Below are positions 21,629 through 35,100 of a stretch of 64,000 bases of DNA, piece by piece. Numbering within the stretch: position 1 is the first letter of the stretch; every line of letters begins with the position of its first letter. The stretch lies in contig OZ234493.1 of NCBI GenBank assembly GCA_965153455.1, positions 19,210,213 to 19,274,212 on the forward strand, in the 5' to 3' direction. The notes below the pieces were generated by a model, which saw only the letters and a program-made list of their open reading frames with translations, ran no database searches and was not told the origin of the DNA. Origin of the DNA: Sphagnum compactum. Its lineage: Eukaryota > Bryophyta > Sphagnopsida > Sphagnales. The position numbers and the translations under genes are program-made.

Positions 21629-24600
21629 TTAAGAGCTTGGCCTACTGATTGTTGGTGCCCTCCATGGCAGGCGACTCTGTTGCTTGCGCTCTTGCATTCG
21701 TCTGCACAACAACCAGAGTGTGTAATTAGACGGTGGAAGACAAGCTTTCTGGTAGACCCTTGCAATAAATGGAATTGCTACTGTAATATAAAAATATCCA
21801 ATACAACTGAACATTATTTGTGAAGCAGTTAACCACCATTGGAATTCCACATCACCATGTTCTTTTAGTCTCCATCAGCCCTTTGGATTTCCAGGTGCAG
21901 TGTAAACAACATATCTACTGAACATATCAGCTGAGGGTGCCTATCAATGTATGCCATGTTGTCATGATCTGCATAAATCACCTTTGGTACTCTTTGGTGC
22001 GTTCCCGAAATTCTGTTGCTATATCCAGCCCTTGAAATGAAGCAAGCACTGGCCGAATATCTGCTGGTCGCTGGCGGGCCACAACTGTCATAGGCACAAA
22101 TAAAAATATAGTCATGGTATGATACTGACAATTACTTGCTCAATGCACACAAGAAATCAAAGCTGGTCTCCCATTGCACTGGTGTTTGAAAGGGGGCAGG
22201 GGCAGTTATACATTCAAGAAAGGGTAGTAGGTCCAAAAGCGCTGTATCATCATTTTCAAGCTTCCACGCTTTCACAGGTAATGCATTCTCAGGCTGCAAG
22301 CATGATTCCACTGCATGCCCACTCAAGTAGATGACATGTGATAAATCTCGGTTCAGCTTTGTCAGATCCTGCACATGTGCCCACCATCTAGAAATCTTGT
22401 GAGCTGTTCTAGTCTCAATACAGAGCAGGAAAAGCTGTAAAACAAAAAGAAATCATGGGGGAACTTTGAATATTAGTATCTCCAAATACTTGAAAACACT
22501 GCCAAGTATGCTAATTGTAACCAGCACACAAATATGCAAAGGAAAAGCTTGTAACTTAACAGAAGTACAAGTGCAAAACAACATACCCGAAAATGCTTCC
22601 CATGGACATATTGTGTTGCATCCCGTGAAAGCCGAGCTCTTATACAGCCCTTTTGATCTAGTCGCTCCAGTACTGGATCCACATACTGTCACCAAACTAT
22701 TTTGTCAGTACTGGAAAGCAAATAATCTTATGACAGCAAGAAAGTCATGAGGTGATAGCAACACAGCAAACATAACCATCAAGCACTACGGTTGTTCCTT
22801 CCCCTACAGTTTATTTAAGAGAATTCCTCTAGTCTTCTGACATCCACCTGAGTGATGGTCTGCATGTTACAAGTGAACTGTCAAAAATGGGTTGTACCAA
22901 AGGGATGACTTGAAAACTAGCACTGATACAAGATGCAGGATAAGAGAACTTACAAAGCTGAGCTGGTCAGAGTATACCACCAGCTCATAATACTGAGCAA
23001 GCTGCTCCAGGAAGGCTTCAACTCCAGGTCTCTTGAATGTGCGCCAACCCCTGTCCCTCTGAAGGTCCCTTGACCATAGTCAGGTTCTTTATCCAAGTTG
23101 ATATGCAAAGATCACCCTACTATAAACAAGAATTTAGTTCTGGAAAACAGGAAATACCCATTCAACAACATGTAAAACATTGTGCAAATATTCACCTTCC
23201 AATCTGAGTGGACTAGTGTTTCATTCAGGTCCAAGACAAGTGTGAAAATTCCTGCTTCATGGGGCCGCAAATCTGGCAACAGCTTGTCTGATGATGGAGC
23301 TGCAAAACCCTGCTCCAGAGCCCCATGCCACACATTAGGCATGATCCCTAAGAAATGCCAATTTCTTCTCGGGGCAAGGGTGCAGAAAATTGCAATCCTC
23401 CACAGGAAGTCTGATTTGTGAAAATAAATTTGGTTCGCAAGTGTATACCTTTGAGAAAACACCTATATTTAATATTCCTTATGACTGGATTTTGATCACT
23501 CACTGATACAGGCTGATTGATAACAAATGTGATCAAGCAACAAGACAAGGCACTATACTATCCAAACTCTACATGCAATACTTGCACATTTTGTTGACTA
23601 TTCAAACCTGAGTTACACAGCATGATGCAGGAAACATTAGTCTTGACACCAAAACTTTTCAGTGATTTTGAAAATGGCAGGCATATGACTGCGCAGATTA
23701 ACACTAGAGGAGAGCAGACACTTACCCGCACTTGGTCTTCCAATGATTTCCGTATATCAAGATACACCTCCGCCACTTTGACAACCCCTGCCATCCACAT
23801 AACCCAGCCCACAACCTTGAGCAAGACCACAGAATCTGCACCAAGAAGCCTAATTAATGGCCTTTAACCTATCTTCTCTTTGTGCATGCACTATTTATTT
23901 TTCCAAAGAAAGATACAATCTGATATGTTTCGCATAGGTTTTCCATGTGTTGAAACAATTAAATCTGCCAACCCATAAAAGGGCCAACAACGAAGACTTG
24001 CACAAGAGCTCATTTCAGCCAAAGCTTCACCATACTGAGCTCTCTTCCTTGGGAAACACAATCCTTAATTTACAACTCACTTTTGTAGATGTATCATATT
24101 AATTCTCTGAAACTTAGACTTGGATCTTCAAAGATTAGTACACATGGTGATGAGAAACACACCATCAATGGCTGTTGTATACACCACCTTCCGAATATTC
24201 TGCACATTGAAACCACCTTCACTCACTTAGAACAATATCATGCTCAATTTCACTGATAGCTGCCACAGCATGCAACAAATACCAAGAGAGGGATTTGTAT
24301 GACTCCTCACAAGCCCTGAAACTTCATATCAATTAAGGAGTGGTCTAGATATTAACAGTACAGAAGGTTTCCACTCAGAACATTATGAGTCCAAGAGATA
24401 TGAAATCTAAGATGAGGCGATAAGAGAAATGTGTGCTAGAATTTCAGCCAGCTGCACGAGCTGATCTTGCATTCAAGAGAAGCTGCAAACCCACCTTGGA
24501 ACACATAGTCAAACACTGTTCACAAGAGGCTTCTTGCTCAACCACTTCTGATCCAAGGCAAAAACCAAGTGCAAGAACTCAAGGCATGAGAGCTGACTTA

Positions 24601-25973
24601 CATCCAAAAGGCCCCCATCTTCAGACGCATTAACATTTGCAGAAGCCTTCAACTTCAATACCTTACTTTCCACCTGCTTCACATCTAATGCTGCACGCAA
24701 AGGCATATATCATGTTTGAGGTGCCACATGCTCAAGCTCACTATGCTTCCAGAAGAAAGTCCTCTACTGTAATACAGGAGAAACACAGCAAGACATGGAA
24801 CTGGAATGGAGCTGGCAATGAAGAGCCCTATTCAAGTAGAACAGCCTTCATAGGATGATGTGAGGAGCTATCTGATAAATAATGCTTTGGGGCCGTACAT
24901 AGGAGCTGCACTGTTTCTGTAGGAGCCTTCTAATTCCATGCCAAACCTACATCTAGAACCTTTAAAAGATATAGGTAGACCTTGTGGTATTACTTATCCT
25001 AGCAAAGGTGCTCAGTGAGCCATTGGAAATGGAGACAGATACCATTTGGTGAATGAAAGTTGAATTGTGTAGGTCCAGTATATAAGTATCCATATCACTG
25101 CAGGATTCAGGTGATCGCAGCACCTTGGATTTAACGAAGCCCTAAATCAAGCCTAAGAGCAGGTTTCAAAGATGAAGTGGTAGGGAACGAGTATGTATGG
25201 AAGGGAGTGAACACTGTTTAGCAAATCCAACCTATACATAACCAATAAAAGCAGTTGATGAGGGAAACACAAAAGATTGAAGAAAATTCCTCTGGTAAAC
25301 TTCGTGCAGGCAATCAACAAATAGAGGAAACGCAATCGTCAATGTGCAAGTTAAGCGGGAAGAATCTCGTTAATCCCCCTACAGTGAACCATTGCAAAGA
25401 GACTTTCACATGAAGCCAGTCAAATTGTGTCCGTGAGAAGAAGAACAGTGCACATTTTCACATGCATAAAAACAGTATTGAGAGAGAGAAACGCGATGTG
25501 AAGAAAAAAAACCGGCGCGGGGGCTGGGGGACGGGAACCCTAATCCCGGATCTACGTCTTTCGAATTGGAACAAGTGTATCCAATCAATCAGGTCTTCTT
25601 GCTCAAAAAATCTCCCTTTAGAAAACGTATTCTGAGAGGGAAAAAACCAGGTAGCCTTACCATATGTGACATACGCTGCAGTCCCGATAGCAGCCGTCGA
25701 CGACAAAAGCAGGCTGGCCTTCACAAGCCTCCACAATGCAGTTTGCTTCTTGAAAACCTCTTCCCCATTCGCGCCAACAGAGGTACTAGGTTCAGAAGTC
25801 GAAGAAGAAGAAGAAGCCGACGAGATGGCCGCCGCCACCGCAGGCGTTGTTGATTCCGTATGAGCCTCTCTAACGACGACGCGCAACGAGGACAGCGACA
25901 ATGACGAGAGACCGATGTGCCGCAGTCTCTCGCTCGCACAGATCATGTCCTTCACCACCATGGAGGACCGCAT
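21629..25973 (-). CDS. TIM50: TIM50-like subunit of the mitochondrial TIM23 import complex
   Basis: TIM50 is an inner-membrane receptor that passes preproteins from the outer-membrane pore to TIM23. Exons: 25973-25661, 24690-24602, 24199-24163, 23835-23726, 23309-23196, 23058-22954, 22685-22587, 22368-22212, 22084-21982, 21701-21629, giving 399 residues with consistent phases. A Ser-rich presequence (about 1-75) is followed by a hydrophobic span (about 82-104), then the FCP1/NIF domain: FTLVLDLNETLVHSDW (205-220), GWRTFKRPGVEAFLEQL, VVYSDQLS, YVDPVLERLD, LNRDLSHVIYLSG and QPENALPVK. The catalytic-type motif DxDxT reads D210-L-N212-E-T214, with Asn for the second Asp, so phosphatase activity is doubtful. 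Exon 2 (89 bases) and exon 3 (37 bases) are the least certain parts. ATG 25973 is the first ATG in frame. Confidence 0.9.
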
Positions 25974-26054
25974 CTCCTCGATCGCTGCAGCTCTTGACAA
26001 ACACAAGCATGCGTCTCAGCGACGCAAAAGTCTTTGTTTGTAGTTTCTTGCTGC

Positions 26055-26650
26055 AAACAGGTTTTGCATCCCGTTGCTTCTAGCGAACGTGAGAAGTTGG
26101 GAACGTGAGGTTCTTCTACTAGTAGATCTTGCGTCCCCTTGCATGTAGCGAACGTAAGAACTGGGATCATGACGTCCTCCATTAAGCAGGTTTTGCGTCC
26201 GGTTGCTTTTAGCGAACGTGAGAACTTGGGAACGTTAATGTCTTCGACCAGCAGGTTTTGCGTCCCCGCGAACATGAGAACTGGGAGCACAACGTTCTCC
26301 GATTAGCGTCCCGTTACTTTTAGCGAACGCGAGACCTTGAGAACGTTATATTCTTCGACCCCTCGCGTGCCCTTGCATTTAGCGAACGTGAGAACTTGGG
26401 AACGTTACGTTCTTCAGTTAGAGGGTTTTTCGTCCCCTTGGTGAGAACTGGGAGCATGACGTTCTTCGAGTTAGCATGTTTTGCGTCCCTTTGCATCTAG
26501 CGAACGTGAGAACTGGGAGTATGACATTCTTCGACCAGCATGTTTTGCGTCCCCTTGCATCTAGCGAACGTGAGAACTGGGATCATGACGTTCTTTGACT
26601 AGCAGGTCTTGCGTTCCCTTGCATCTAAGGAACGTGAGGGCTGGCGAACC
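26055..26650. repeat. Minisatellite of about ten 54-65 bp units upstream of TIM50
   Basis: Units share GGTTTTGCGTCCCCTTGCAT, then CTAGCGAACGTGAGAACTGG, then CATGACGTTCTTCGA. The AGCGAACGT core starts at 26082, 26147, 26211, 26322, 26381, 26499 and 26563; changed forms are at 26268 and 26627, and one unit near 26440 lacks it. Most units pair GAACGT with a downstream ACGTTC, giving a small inverted repeat, and GAACGTGAG contains the ACGTG bZIP core. The array begins about 80 bp upstream of the TIM50 start codon. Confidence 0.85.
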
Positions 26651-29165
26651 GACCGGTGTTGTGCGGTTATTTGAATCTATAAAGAACTGCCGGATTCGGT
26701 TCTTAGAACAAACAAATCACAATCTAAGAACCGTTTGTCTGGGCTGTTCCAAGACCCTCAAAGAACCAGCGGTTTTCACGAAAGAACCAGCGGTTTTCAC
26801 TGGCAAATTTACGGTCGGTTATTTCGATTTTTCAAAATTTTGAGGATGCCGGGGGTCGTATATCAGAACTCAGTCTTCGATTTTTGAGAACCGTGGTTAT
26901 GAGTCCGAAAAGCCCTGATAACGTCGGGGTCTGTTCCAACATCTGCCGGTTCTCAATTTTAGGTGGGTTCTAGCTTCGATGGTTCATTCTAGTCTATGAT
27001 TGGGACTAATTGGCATAATATTGACCATAGTTGGTAAAACTAATTTATTTTTTTTCCTAAAAAGAAGGTTTTGTTAGCTAATGTAAAATGAAATTGGTGA
27101 TATGGTTTGACAATTTGTAATACAAAATAAATAAGTTTGTGATCTGTAATCAATCAAATATTAATTAAATAATATTAGTAGCATTACATAATATTAGTAG
27201 CATTACACCAAACACAAACATAAGTAGTTTAAAATTAATTAAATAAGTATGTAATTAATATTGATTTCCATCGTTCATTATGATTGTTCATTTTAATTGG
27301 TTTTTGATTGTAACATGTGGCACAATCAAAAGTTGACATATGACATATTAATTGAATTTTGAAAGAATAAAATTTGAATTTTGTATTTAAGTAGCTAAGT
27401 AGGTGGATATCTAAACTAAAAACCTACCAACCTAAGTAAAATTAGGTAGGTAGGACATACCTACCTACTTAGACCACATGCCTACATACCTACACAGGTA
27501 CGTAACACCTACCTATATTACATACCTATTTACTTACTTCAGCCTTAATTAATTCTTGAACTTTTTTTCAAAGGTCTACACATATATATAATGAATAAAC
27601 ATACAAAACCTCAAACCATTCAAAAGAAAATACATTTGAATTTTGTTGTTTAATGACAACTCACAAAATGTTTCTTCATGAGAATATATGATTTGACAAG
27701 TTGCAACATTTTTTTATGCAAAAGAATTTTATGGCAAACATAAATAAAATGTGAAAAAGTCATTTGTCTTCATTAATGATAAAATTGGTATTAACATTTC
27801 ATATTACATTATGAAATAACTAGTACACTATGTCAATAAACAATACTATATTATATTTTAGTTATAATATTATGTAATATATTGGTTATTACATGTTAAG
27901 TATTAAATATAATGTAGATGACAATGTATGTCATACATATTTACATACATAAAGACATGCACATAATTACATTATAATGCTCTAATGTTATACATTTGTT
28001 GTATTTATACGATAAATGTAATTAAAATATTTATAGATAAAATTTTAAATATACATGTATTATTTATTGCATATCTTCCAAGTAAACTTGGAATGAAGCA
28101 TGAAACATTACGAGCATTAAGCAATGGTCAAATCTTGAAAGACATCGAGAAGAAAAATGCTGCAAAGGTTCAAAGAGGAGCTCGTGAATGCCTAATGCCC
28201 AACCTAGACTCTGGATACTTGTTTGCTAATATAACAACTTGAGAGCTTCGCGAGGAGAGGTATGGTGTGACACAAGAGACATGAACCTTAACTCTTCACA
28301 AGAAGGGTTTTTCACCCTTCACAGGAAGGGTGTTTGAGAGGAATGATGTGAATACAACAACAGATTGGCAGAGAAGAGTCTCTTAAAAATCTGTGGATGT
28401 GAATGGAGTTCGGACATTGCTATATCATAAGAACAATATTTTCATGAAGATGGGATGCTCTGTGCTTTTAGGCCAATTTCCAATGTTCAAGCCAATATAT
28501 GGAAGAGAGCAATAGTCACACTGCAGAAGTTCACTGAGGCCTGATGCACCCAACTAGCATAAAACAAGATTGCCAGCAAGATCAGTGGAACATCTTGAAG
28601 TTATCTGCCATAACACACCTAGAAGAGCATGGTGATGGACACAACAAAGTTGACAAATAACTAATTGTGGTGTTATCAACCTCACAGGCAAAGCACCAGT
28701 TGTCCAGGGGTTGGAGGAGGTTTGGGCTACAGCCAGAAGGACACCCCCTCCTCTTTGACCAGCACCTCTCTTAAGGAGGAAGAAGAAAACCAAGGTTAGT
28801 CAGTAACTTACTTTGTTCAACCTTGACTATGAATTACAAAAAAGAAGTATGGAAGAGCTAGCAACATTGACTATGCATTACAATCTACCATGGCCTGATC
28901 AACTATCCATAACAACCTACCATGGCCTTCATAGTGAAAAGTCTCCAATTACACATAGGTGACTTGGGTCGAAAGCAATACAATAGGTATAGACCCTAGA
29001 TAGCTACTTTTGTGGCATCTCCTCCACTGTCACACACAGATGCAGAATACAGAACATACAAGTACCCCTGAGTACACAAAATGTCCAGCAAAGTAGTAAA
29101 GGTGGCAAAAGTTGCGGTTATCTCCCTTTGCAGCTTCTTCCACTCTGAGTCCGTTTGTGCATTTT
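26651..29165. other. Intergenic: decayed repeats and AT-rich DNA
   Basis: The stretch 26660-27000 is rich in GAACCG and CGGTTCT phrases and holds a tandem AAGAACCAGCGGTTTTCAC near 26760-26800. At 27411-27530 there are many GTAGGTAG and CTACCTAC phrases on both strands. The part 27000-28080 is very AT-rich. An open frame at 27985-28242 is unrecognised and mostly low complexity. No gene is supported. Confidence 0.55.
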
Positions 29166-32100
29166 TCACTTACAAGCTGTTAACAAGGAGTTGACCACAT
29201 GTATAACAAGCCTCAGATTGGCTTGGTCCCCTGGAACAGTTGTGTGGATCAGTTGACGATGCAAATTTTGGTACAGCTGTTCCAAAAAGGGTCGCATGTG
29301 TGGGGCCAACACTGGGTCATTAGGGTTAAGAACCAATGCAGCCTCACGGATCCACGACAGCTTTCGTCCTGTGTCATTGCTCAAATCACAGCCCAGCTGT
29401 TGCACGAGTGACAAAACAACTCCTTGGCTCAATGGCAGAGGTACTGTTGAAAACACCACCGCCTCATCCAACTGCCAAGAGAAACAACCACATCCTTCAG
29501 AAACAAACTGCTTGTGGGAAATAAGTCAGAGCCATCAAATGTGCCATATAAAACATGTGATGATAGATGGGGAGAAACTTGCAGGTCCAGTAACATACCT
29601 GCATGCACAACCAGGACACAATTGCCACATTGCTGAGAGAGAGTGCCTTGTTGAAAGCTTCTTCCAGCTTACCCTCACTGACAAGTCTTGTTAGCTCAAT
29701 TGTGGGGTCAAGAGATTCCTCCAGGTGTTGCAAAGACAGCACCTACATACACGTCGCAATCAATACCTTGACTTGTCCACCACAAATAAGTTCACATGAA
29801 CCTTCTAAACATTCAACAATTTCCCATCATCAAATTTGGAAGATGCCATGCTTATATTTTAAACATGACTACTCTTGCCAAACATATGCTTGGACATTTT
29901 CAAGCCCGAAGAGAATGAAGCAGATGTATGTAATGAGGAAATCAGCTAATCACTGACAATGATGTAGCCAACTTTAGGGGAAGAGATTGATAACCTTGTC
30001 AGGGATGTTCATCTGCTTGGCTATGTGTGAGTTGTGTACTGCACTTGCACTGGCATTCTCTGCAAGTGCTACTAGATTCCTTTGGCCCTCAGCTAACTCA
30101 CCCTTCAAAGAAGTTGCAAGTGATGTTGCTGAGGCCACTGTCTCCTGCAGAACCACAAATTCCAGACACACTGTCAGAAGTAGTCCTCATTGTCAAGGCA
30201 CTTTGCTTTGGATAAAAGTGTTCAGGTACAGGATTGTCAATAAAAGGGGAACATTGTTTAGTGGTCACTAACAGCACAATGTGGACATGCAGATCTTCCT
30301 GTCAAGGATTCTGACTTCTGCCTGGGTGGTCATGCTATGGATGACAGGTTTAATTCTAACCATCAAATTAGTTGGTTTGACTGGCAACCCAGTAATAGAA
30401 ATAGAGACATGAGGAGCAGAACAATTTCTGATTTGAGCAGAAGCCAACCTGCAGGGTGGATGCAAGAGCTGAGTGTGATGATGCAAGTTCTTGTTGGGCA
30501 CGAGAAGTGTACTCAGCCATGCCATGCTGGAAAGAAGATTCAACTTGCTCAAACATGGACCGGCATGAGCGCTCAAATGATGGGATGACTGTGCTCTCAA
30601 AACATGTGCGCAAGGCCTCCTGCACCATACCACATTATCACAAGCTATCATGAGTAAGATTTATATCTCATAAAACCAAGTATATACTGACAGGTCACAA
30701 TAACGGGCAGTCCGTCTTGTGTCAGTTCATGCCAGAAATCAATGCTTAATAACTAAACAGAGTGACTGACCTGAAGTGCCTGCCGACCAATAGTTTGAAA
30801 CTGTGTCTGTAGCTGTCTGGTTACTGTCCCCTCCAATTTAGCTCCCACTGACTTTTCCAGCTGTGGAAGCATTCTCTCTGTTACACCCTTCTGTGCAGAC
30901 AGCCCACCCACCCACCCTTTCCTTCTGTCAGTCCAGAATGTGAAGCTGAGATTCAACTATCTCAGTGCCTCATGATTAAGCTGCTGACTTCTGATTGGTG
31001 AGAAGTGTTCTCATAAGGATTTTCTTGGAGAAGCCTTGCAATTGTAGGCCCCGAAAAGTTTGGAAAAAGAGAGGAAGACAAGAGGGAAAGAGAGGGTGTA
31101 TTTGTCAGGAAGTGAGTACCTAGGAACCTTGCCAGGAAAGACCTATAGCGCAATGCAAAGAGATATGGAAGAAGTCAGAAGCAAAGAAAACTTACCTGAA
31201 AGGATTCAGCGACAGTTGTGGCAACTACATTCTGAAGGGGAGGCAGCACTGCCTGAGCAACAGCTGGACCAATGGCAGCAAACTCCTTCTTGAACCCTCG
31301 CTCCAGAGCAACTGGCATATCCTTGTTTACAAAATTGGTCAGGAGTGTAGTGACCTGCTGTACCCTTTCACGCTCCAACTTCTCTCTCTTTGCGTTCTCT
31401 TCCGCTAATCGTGCCCACATGGCATCCACGTGGGCCTTGAGAACCTTCTCCATCCGCTGCCCCAGTGCTCCTGATACAGTGCAACAGAAACACATTGGCA
31501 CCTCTCCTCACATGAGTTTGCTTCCTCTAACTCAAAAGTTTCTGGGAACACGAAGAAGCACTAGCAGGTAACCCATGCCTGTCAGCTCTGCTGGCTAGCT
31601 TAAACGATGGTAGACATAGGATTTCAGTTGGTTGACCCTACTGTACGATGCAGTATTTGTGGTCAAGGAGAAGAGGCTGACATATAGCATGACAGCATAA
31701 AGTGCAAGTACCAAACATTCCAAAACTACAAGGTCCACAACTGTCAACAGGGCAAACCCAAACCAGTCCAGGAACCACCTCATGTTGACCACTCAAAACA
31801 GAGAGACAGCCTGCAAATGTATGCATATGGAACGATTCAAGATTTTACAATTGGCACTGGGCATACCTTCCATGCGTTTGCCCTCCTTGTTAACTGGCAC
31901 TGCCACCATAACAGTCATTTGTTTGTGCAACTCTTTCTGCATGGAAACCAACTGAAAAGCCCACACCCAACCAGTAGATGACAACACAAGTCAATTTCCT
32001 CATGTCATTTCAGAGATTGAAGGAAACATGACAATGAGTGCAGTCATGACCTTATGAGAGGTCCTCACAAAGTGTCAGACCATCACCATCATCATGAGTA

Positions 32101-35100
32101 GCAGTGATGAGCTGCCATGGCTACCCAGACAATTATCTCAAAAGATCTCCAAATGAACAGCTCACACTGAACTTCAGCACATATGTGACTGCATATGGCT
32201 GCCAACTATTGCACAATGACAAGTCAAATGCCTCAAGAGATTCTTGTTGACGTACCAAAATCTAAGGCACATGAGCTAATAAGCAGCAGATCAATGACAT
32301 GGCACTTTTATCTGGAAGGAACTATGACTGCACAAAATACAAATTTTCCATACCTGGTTCAGTGCATCCTGCATTGTGGCCACCTGGGCAGCTAATCCAG
32401 GATCCAAGGGAGCTGAATTCATGTTGTAAGAAGTCTCCCCTTCTGGCATTGATCCAGGAGTCATCAGATCTGGTATCTGGGGAGACGACTGCACTGCTGC
32501 AGGCTCAACCCCACCATCATATGTCTTGTTCTTGTTCTTCCTCCCCTTTGCACTCACAGACATCTGAGGAGGTAGAGGAACAGAAGAGAAGGTCATGTCT
32601 CTCAACTGCTCACGTGCTCCATCTACAGTTACACTGATTGGATGCTCCCTTTCATCCAAAGAGTCTCCCTCTTCCACCTGTACATTCTCCTCTTTTGAGT
32701 ACATTTCAAGGAAGCCAAGCCTAGGTTGGCTTTCCTGACCTTTCTCATTGTACTGAGTACTTGCACTAGCATGTAACACTTCATGGGATGTTGACAGCAC
32801 AGAATCTCTCCCTCTGTTATCTAGGCTCTCTGACTCCACACTCTCTTTCTTCATGGCAACTGATGGATTGCTGGCATTCAAACCCTCCATGTCAAAGTGC
32901 GGTTTCGTATCCTCTGGATTTCTATCTTTAACAATAGGCTCCTGTGGAGCAGCTGCGGTTTGGACATTGTGGGTGTCAAATGACTTGGAACTACTTGCAA
33001 GATTCATAAGCTCAAAAGGGGTAATCAAGTGAGGAGGATGAACACCAGACTTTACGCTGCTGGTACTCGAGAACCCTTCTCTTTCCTCTCTACTTAGAAC
33101 ATCATCCCTCAAAGAATTGCTGCTGGAGGAGGAGTGAGCTCTCTCCAAAGTCACATTGTCAGTAGGTGTTGTTAATGAACTAGATTCTGGCTGGCTATCC
33201 AAAGGCTTCTCCAGCTTCTCAAGCTCTTCAGTTGATGAAGCTGTGCTTACAGGCACATACTGCATATCTGGTTTTGTTGGACTCTTAGAACGTGACCGTC
33301 TCTTTGATGGTTGTGGTGGCTTTGTGATGCTACTAGCTGCCATAACCTCTGGCTGACTCACTGGCATGGTGGCTACCTGAGGTACAGAGACTCTGGTTGA
33401 CTGATTTGCTGGTGTTGTTTCAGATGGGGGCTTCCCATAATCGTCAAGCATTTCCTTTACAGGAACTGTACCCAGCTTGGTTATATCCAATGCTGTGGTC
33501 CTCTCTGTCCCCGCATGTGAGACATCTCGGTGGCCAACCTCAACCGGGCTCCCAAATGCTGATGAAGCAGTCATGCTGCGGGGTGGAACACTCACACTCG
33601 GACCAGTCAGGACAGTTGCTGTTGTACTCCCCAGCTCCAGGAAATCTCCTGCCCCCTTCTCATTAGCTGAGATTTGAGCAGTATCATGTGTCTGGGGCAA
33701 CACTGGGACTTTCTCCAGCGTTGATGGAGGCTCTGAGCTATATTCTTCATTGGGAGGAGGCAGGCACTGTGACACATCTAGGATGTACTGCTGTATGGCT
33801 TGTGTTTGCACACAGTACACTTGCACAGTACCCTCTTTCTCTTCTGCAACTGTAAGGCTAAGAATGGGGAATGTAACCGAAAACTCAGCCAAATAGTTCA
33901 TTCTCGCAGGAACTGTGCCAACTCCAAACTCAACATGCACTGCATAGATAGCATTCCTCTTTGCATTTGCCAACAAAATGAGGCTCGCCTGAGGTGCTAC
34001 TGCAAGTTGGTTGAAGAAGGCATTCTCAAGTTTGCCTTCCGCAGACGAGCTCTGGAATTCCAGGGTCTGAATGCAATGCCACATTCCTGTATTGAGTTTT
34101 GACAGTGATCCTTCTTGGCTACCAATTGACGCCCACAGCTTTAGCACCCGATTAAGGGGACCCTGCGAAAATTATGCAATATAAATTTCAGTCTGCCTAC
34201 TCAAGCAAAACATCACAACCTCCCCAAAAGGCCTTTGCTTATCTGCTAACTTGTTTGTATCAAATTCTCAGCCAGTTTCTGCTGTGAACCACATGCAGGG
34301 CAAAGAACAGTGCAACAAGCAGAAATAGAATCTGTACCGCAGTAAGGAGGGTGTGATCATCAGGGCGATCTGGTGCAGACAAAAAGGCAACTGCACTCAC
34401 AGCCTCTCCATCATGTGGTAAAATTTTTGACACCAGTCTCCTTGTTTTGTCCTCCCAGATCCTCATCTAATCAAAAAAATCACCCAAGAGCACAAACAAG
34501 AACAAAATTTCAGATCATACCTTAGATGTTGATACCTTCTTGACAATGACAAGGAAAAGTGGCAGATTCCTTGATCACCCAATCTAGCCTGTCAATCTGT
34601 CTGATTGAGCAAACATTAAGAAAAAAGGGCGAGTAGATGGCCAAGAAAAAATGGAGAGAGCTTGACTCACGGTGCCATCCTGGGAGGCTGATGCCACATG
34701 AGAGGAAACAAATGAAGGAACTGCCAGGTCAGTGACTTGTTCCTCATGAGCCCCAACCACCTGGACACCTTCTAATGGGCTCTCCACCTCACAAGCAATT
34801 GGTTGCTCTGCAGTGAAGCCCCCTGGAGGTGCTTTCTGCCGCACCTTCCCTACATCAATTGTCAACACAAACTTGCCAATTGCCACCACCAGAACATCCT
34901 GCATACATAGCACAGTTGAGGGCTATCTCCTTAGATCCACATTTCAAATATGTCTGCATCCTTAATATCTACTCAACAGTAATCACTTCACTGATCAAGG
35001 AAAGCCATCAACCCACATTCCCTGAACAATTCTCTCATGATTAGATCAGTCACTACAGCGAAGGTGTTCATAGGAAAAACAAGGAAAAGGACTTCCATAC

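Noticed and set aside
25952-26290. Minus-strand frame of 112 codons with internal peptide repeats
   Set aside because: The frame runs through the 64-bp minisatellite, whose units vary in length so that the frame breaks further on. It overlaps the TIM50 start in another frame.
27985-28242. Frame ending with a non-repetitive peptide (ALSNGQILKDIEKKNAAK)
   Set aside because: The first half is AT-rich low complexity, no neighbouring exon fits, and no family is recognised. It may be a decayed fragment but is not supported as a gene.
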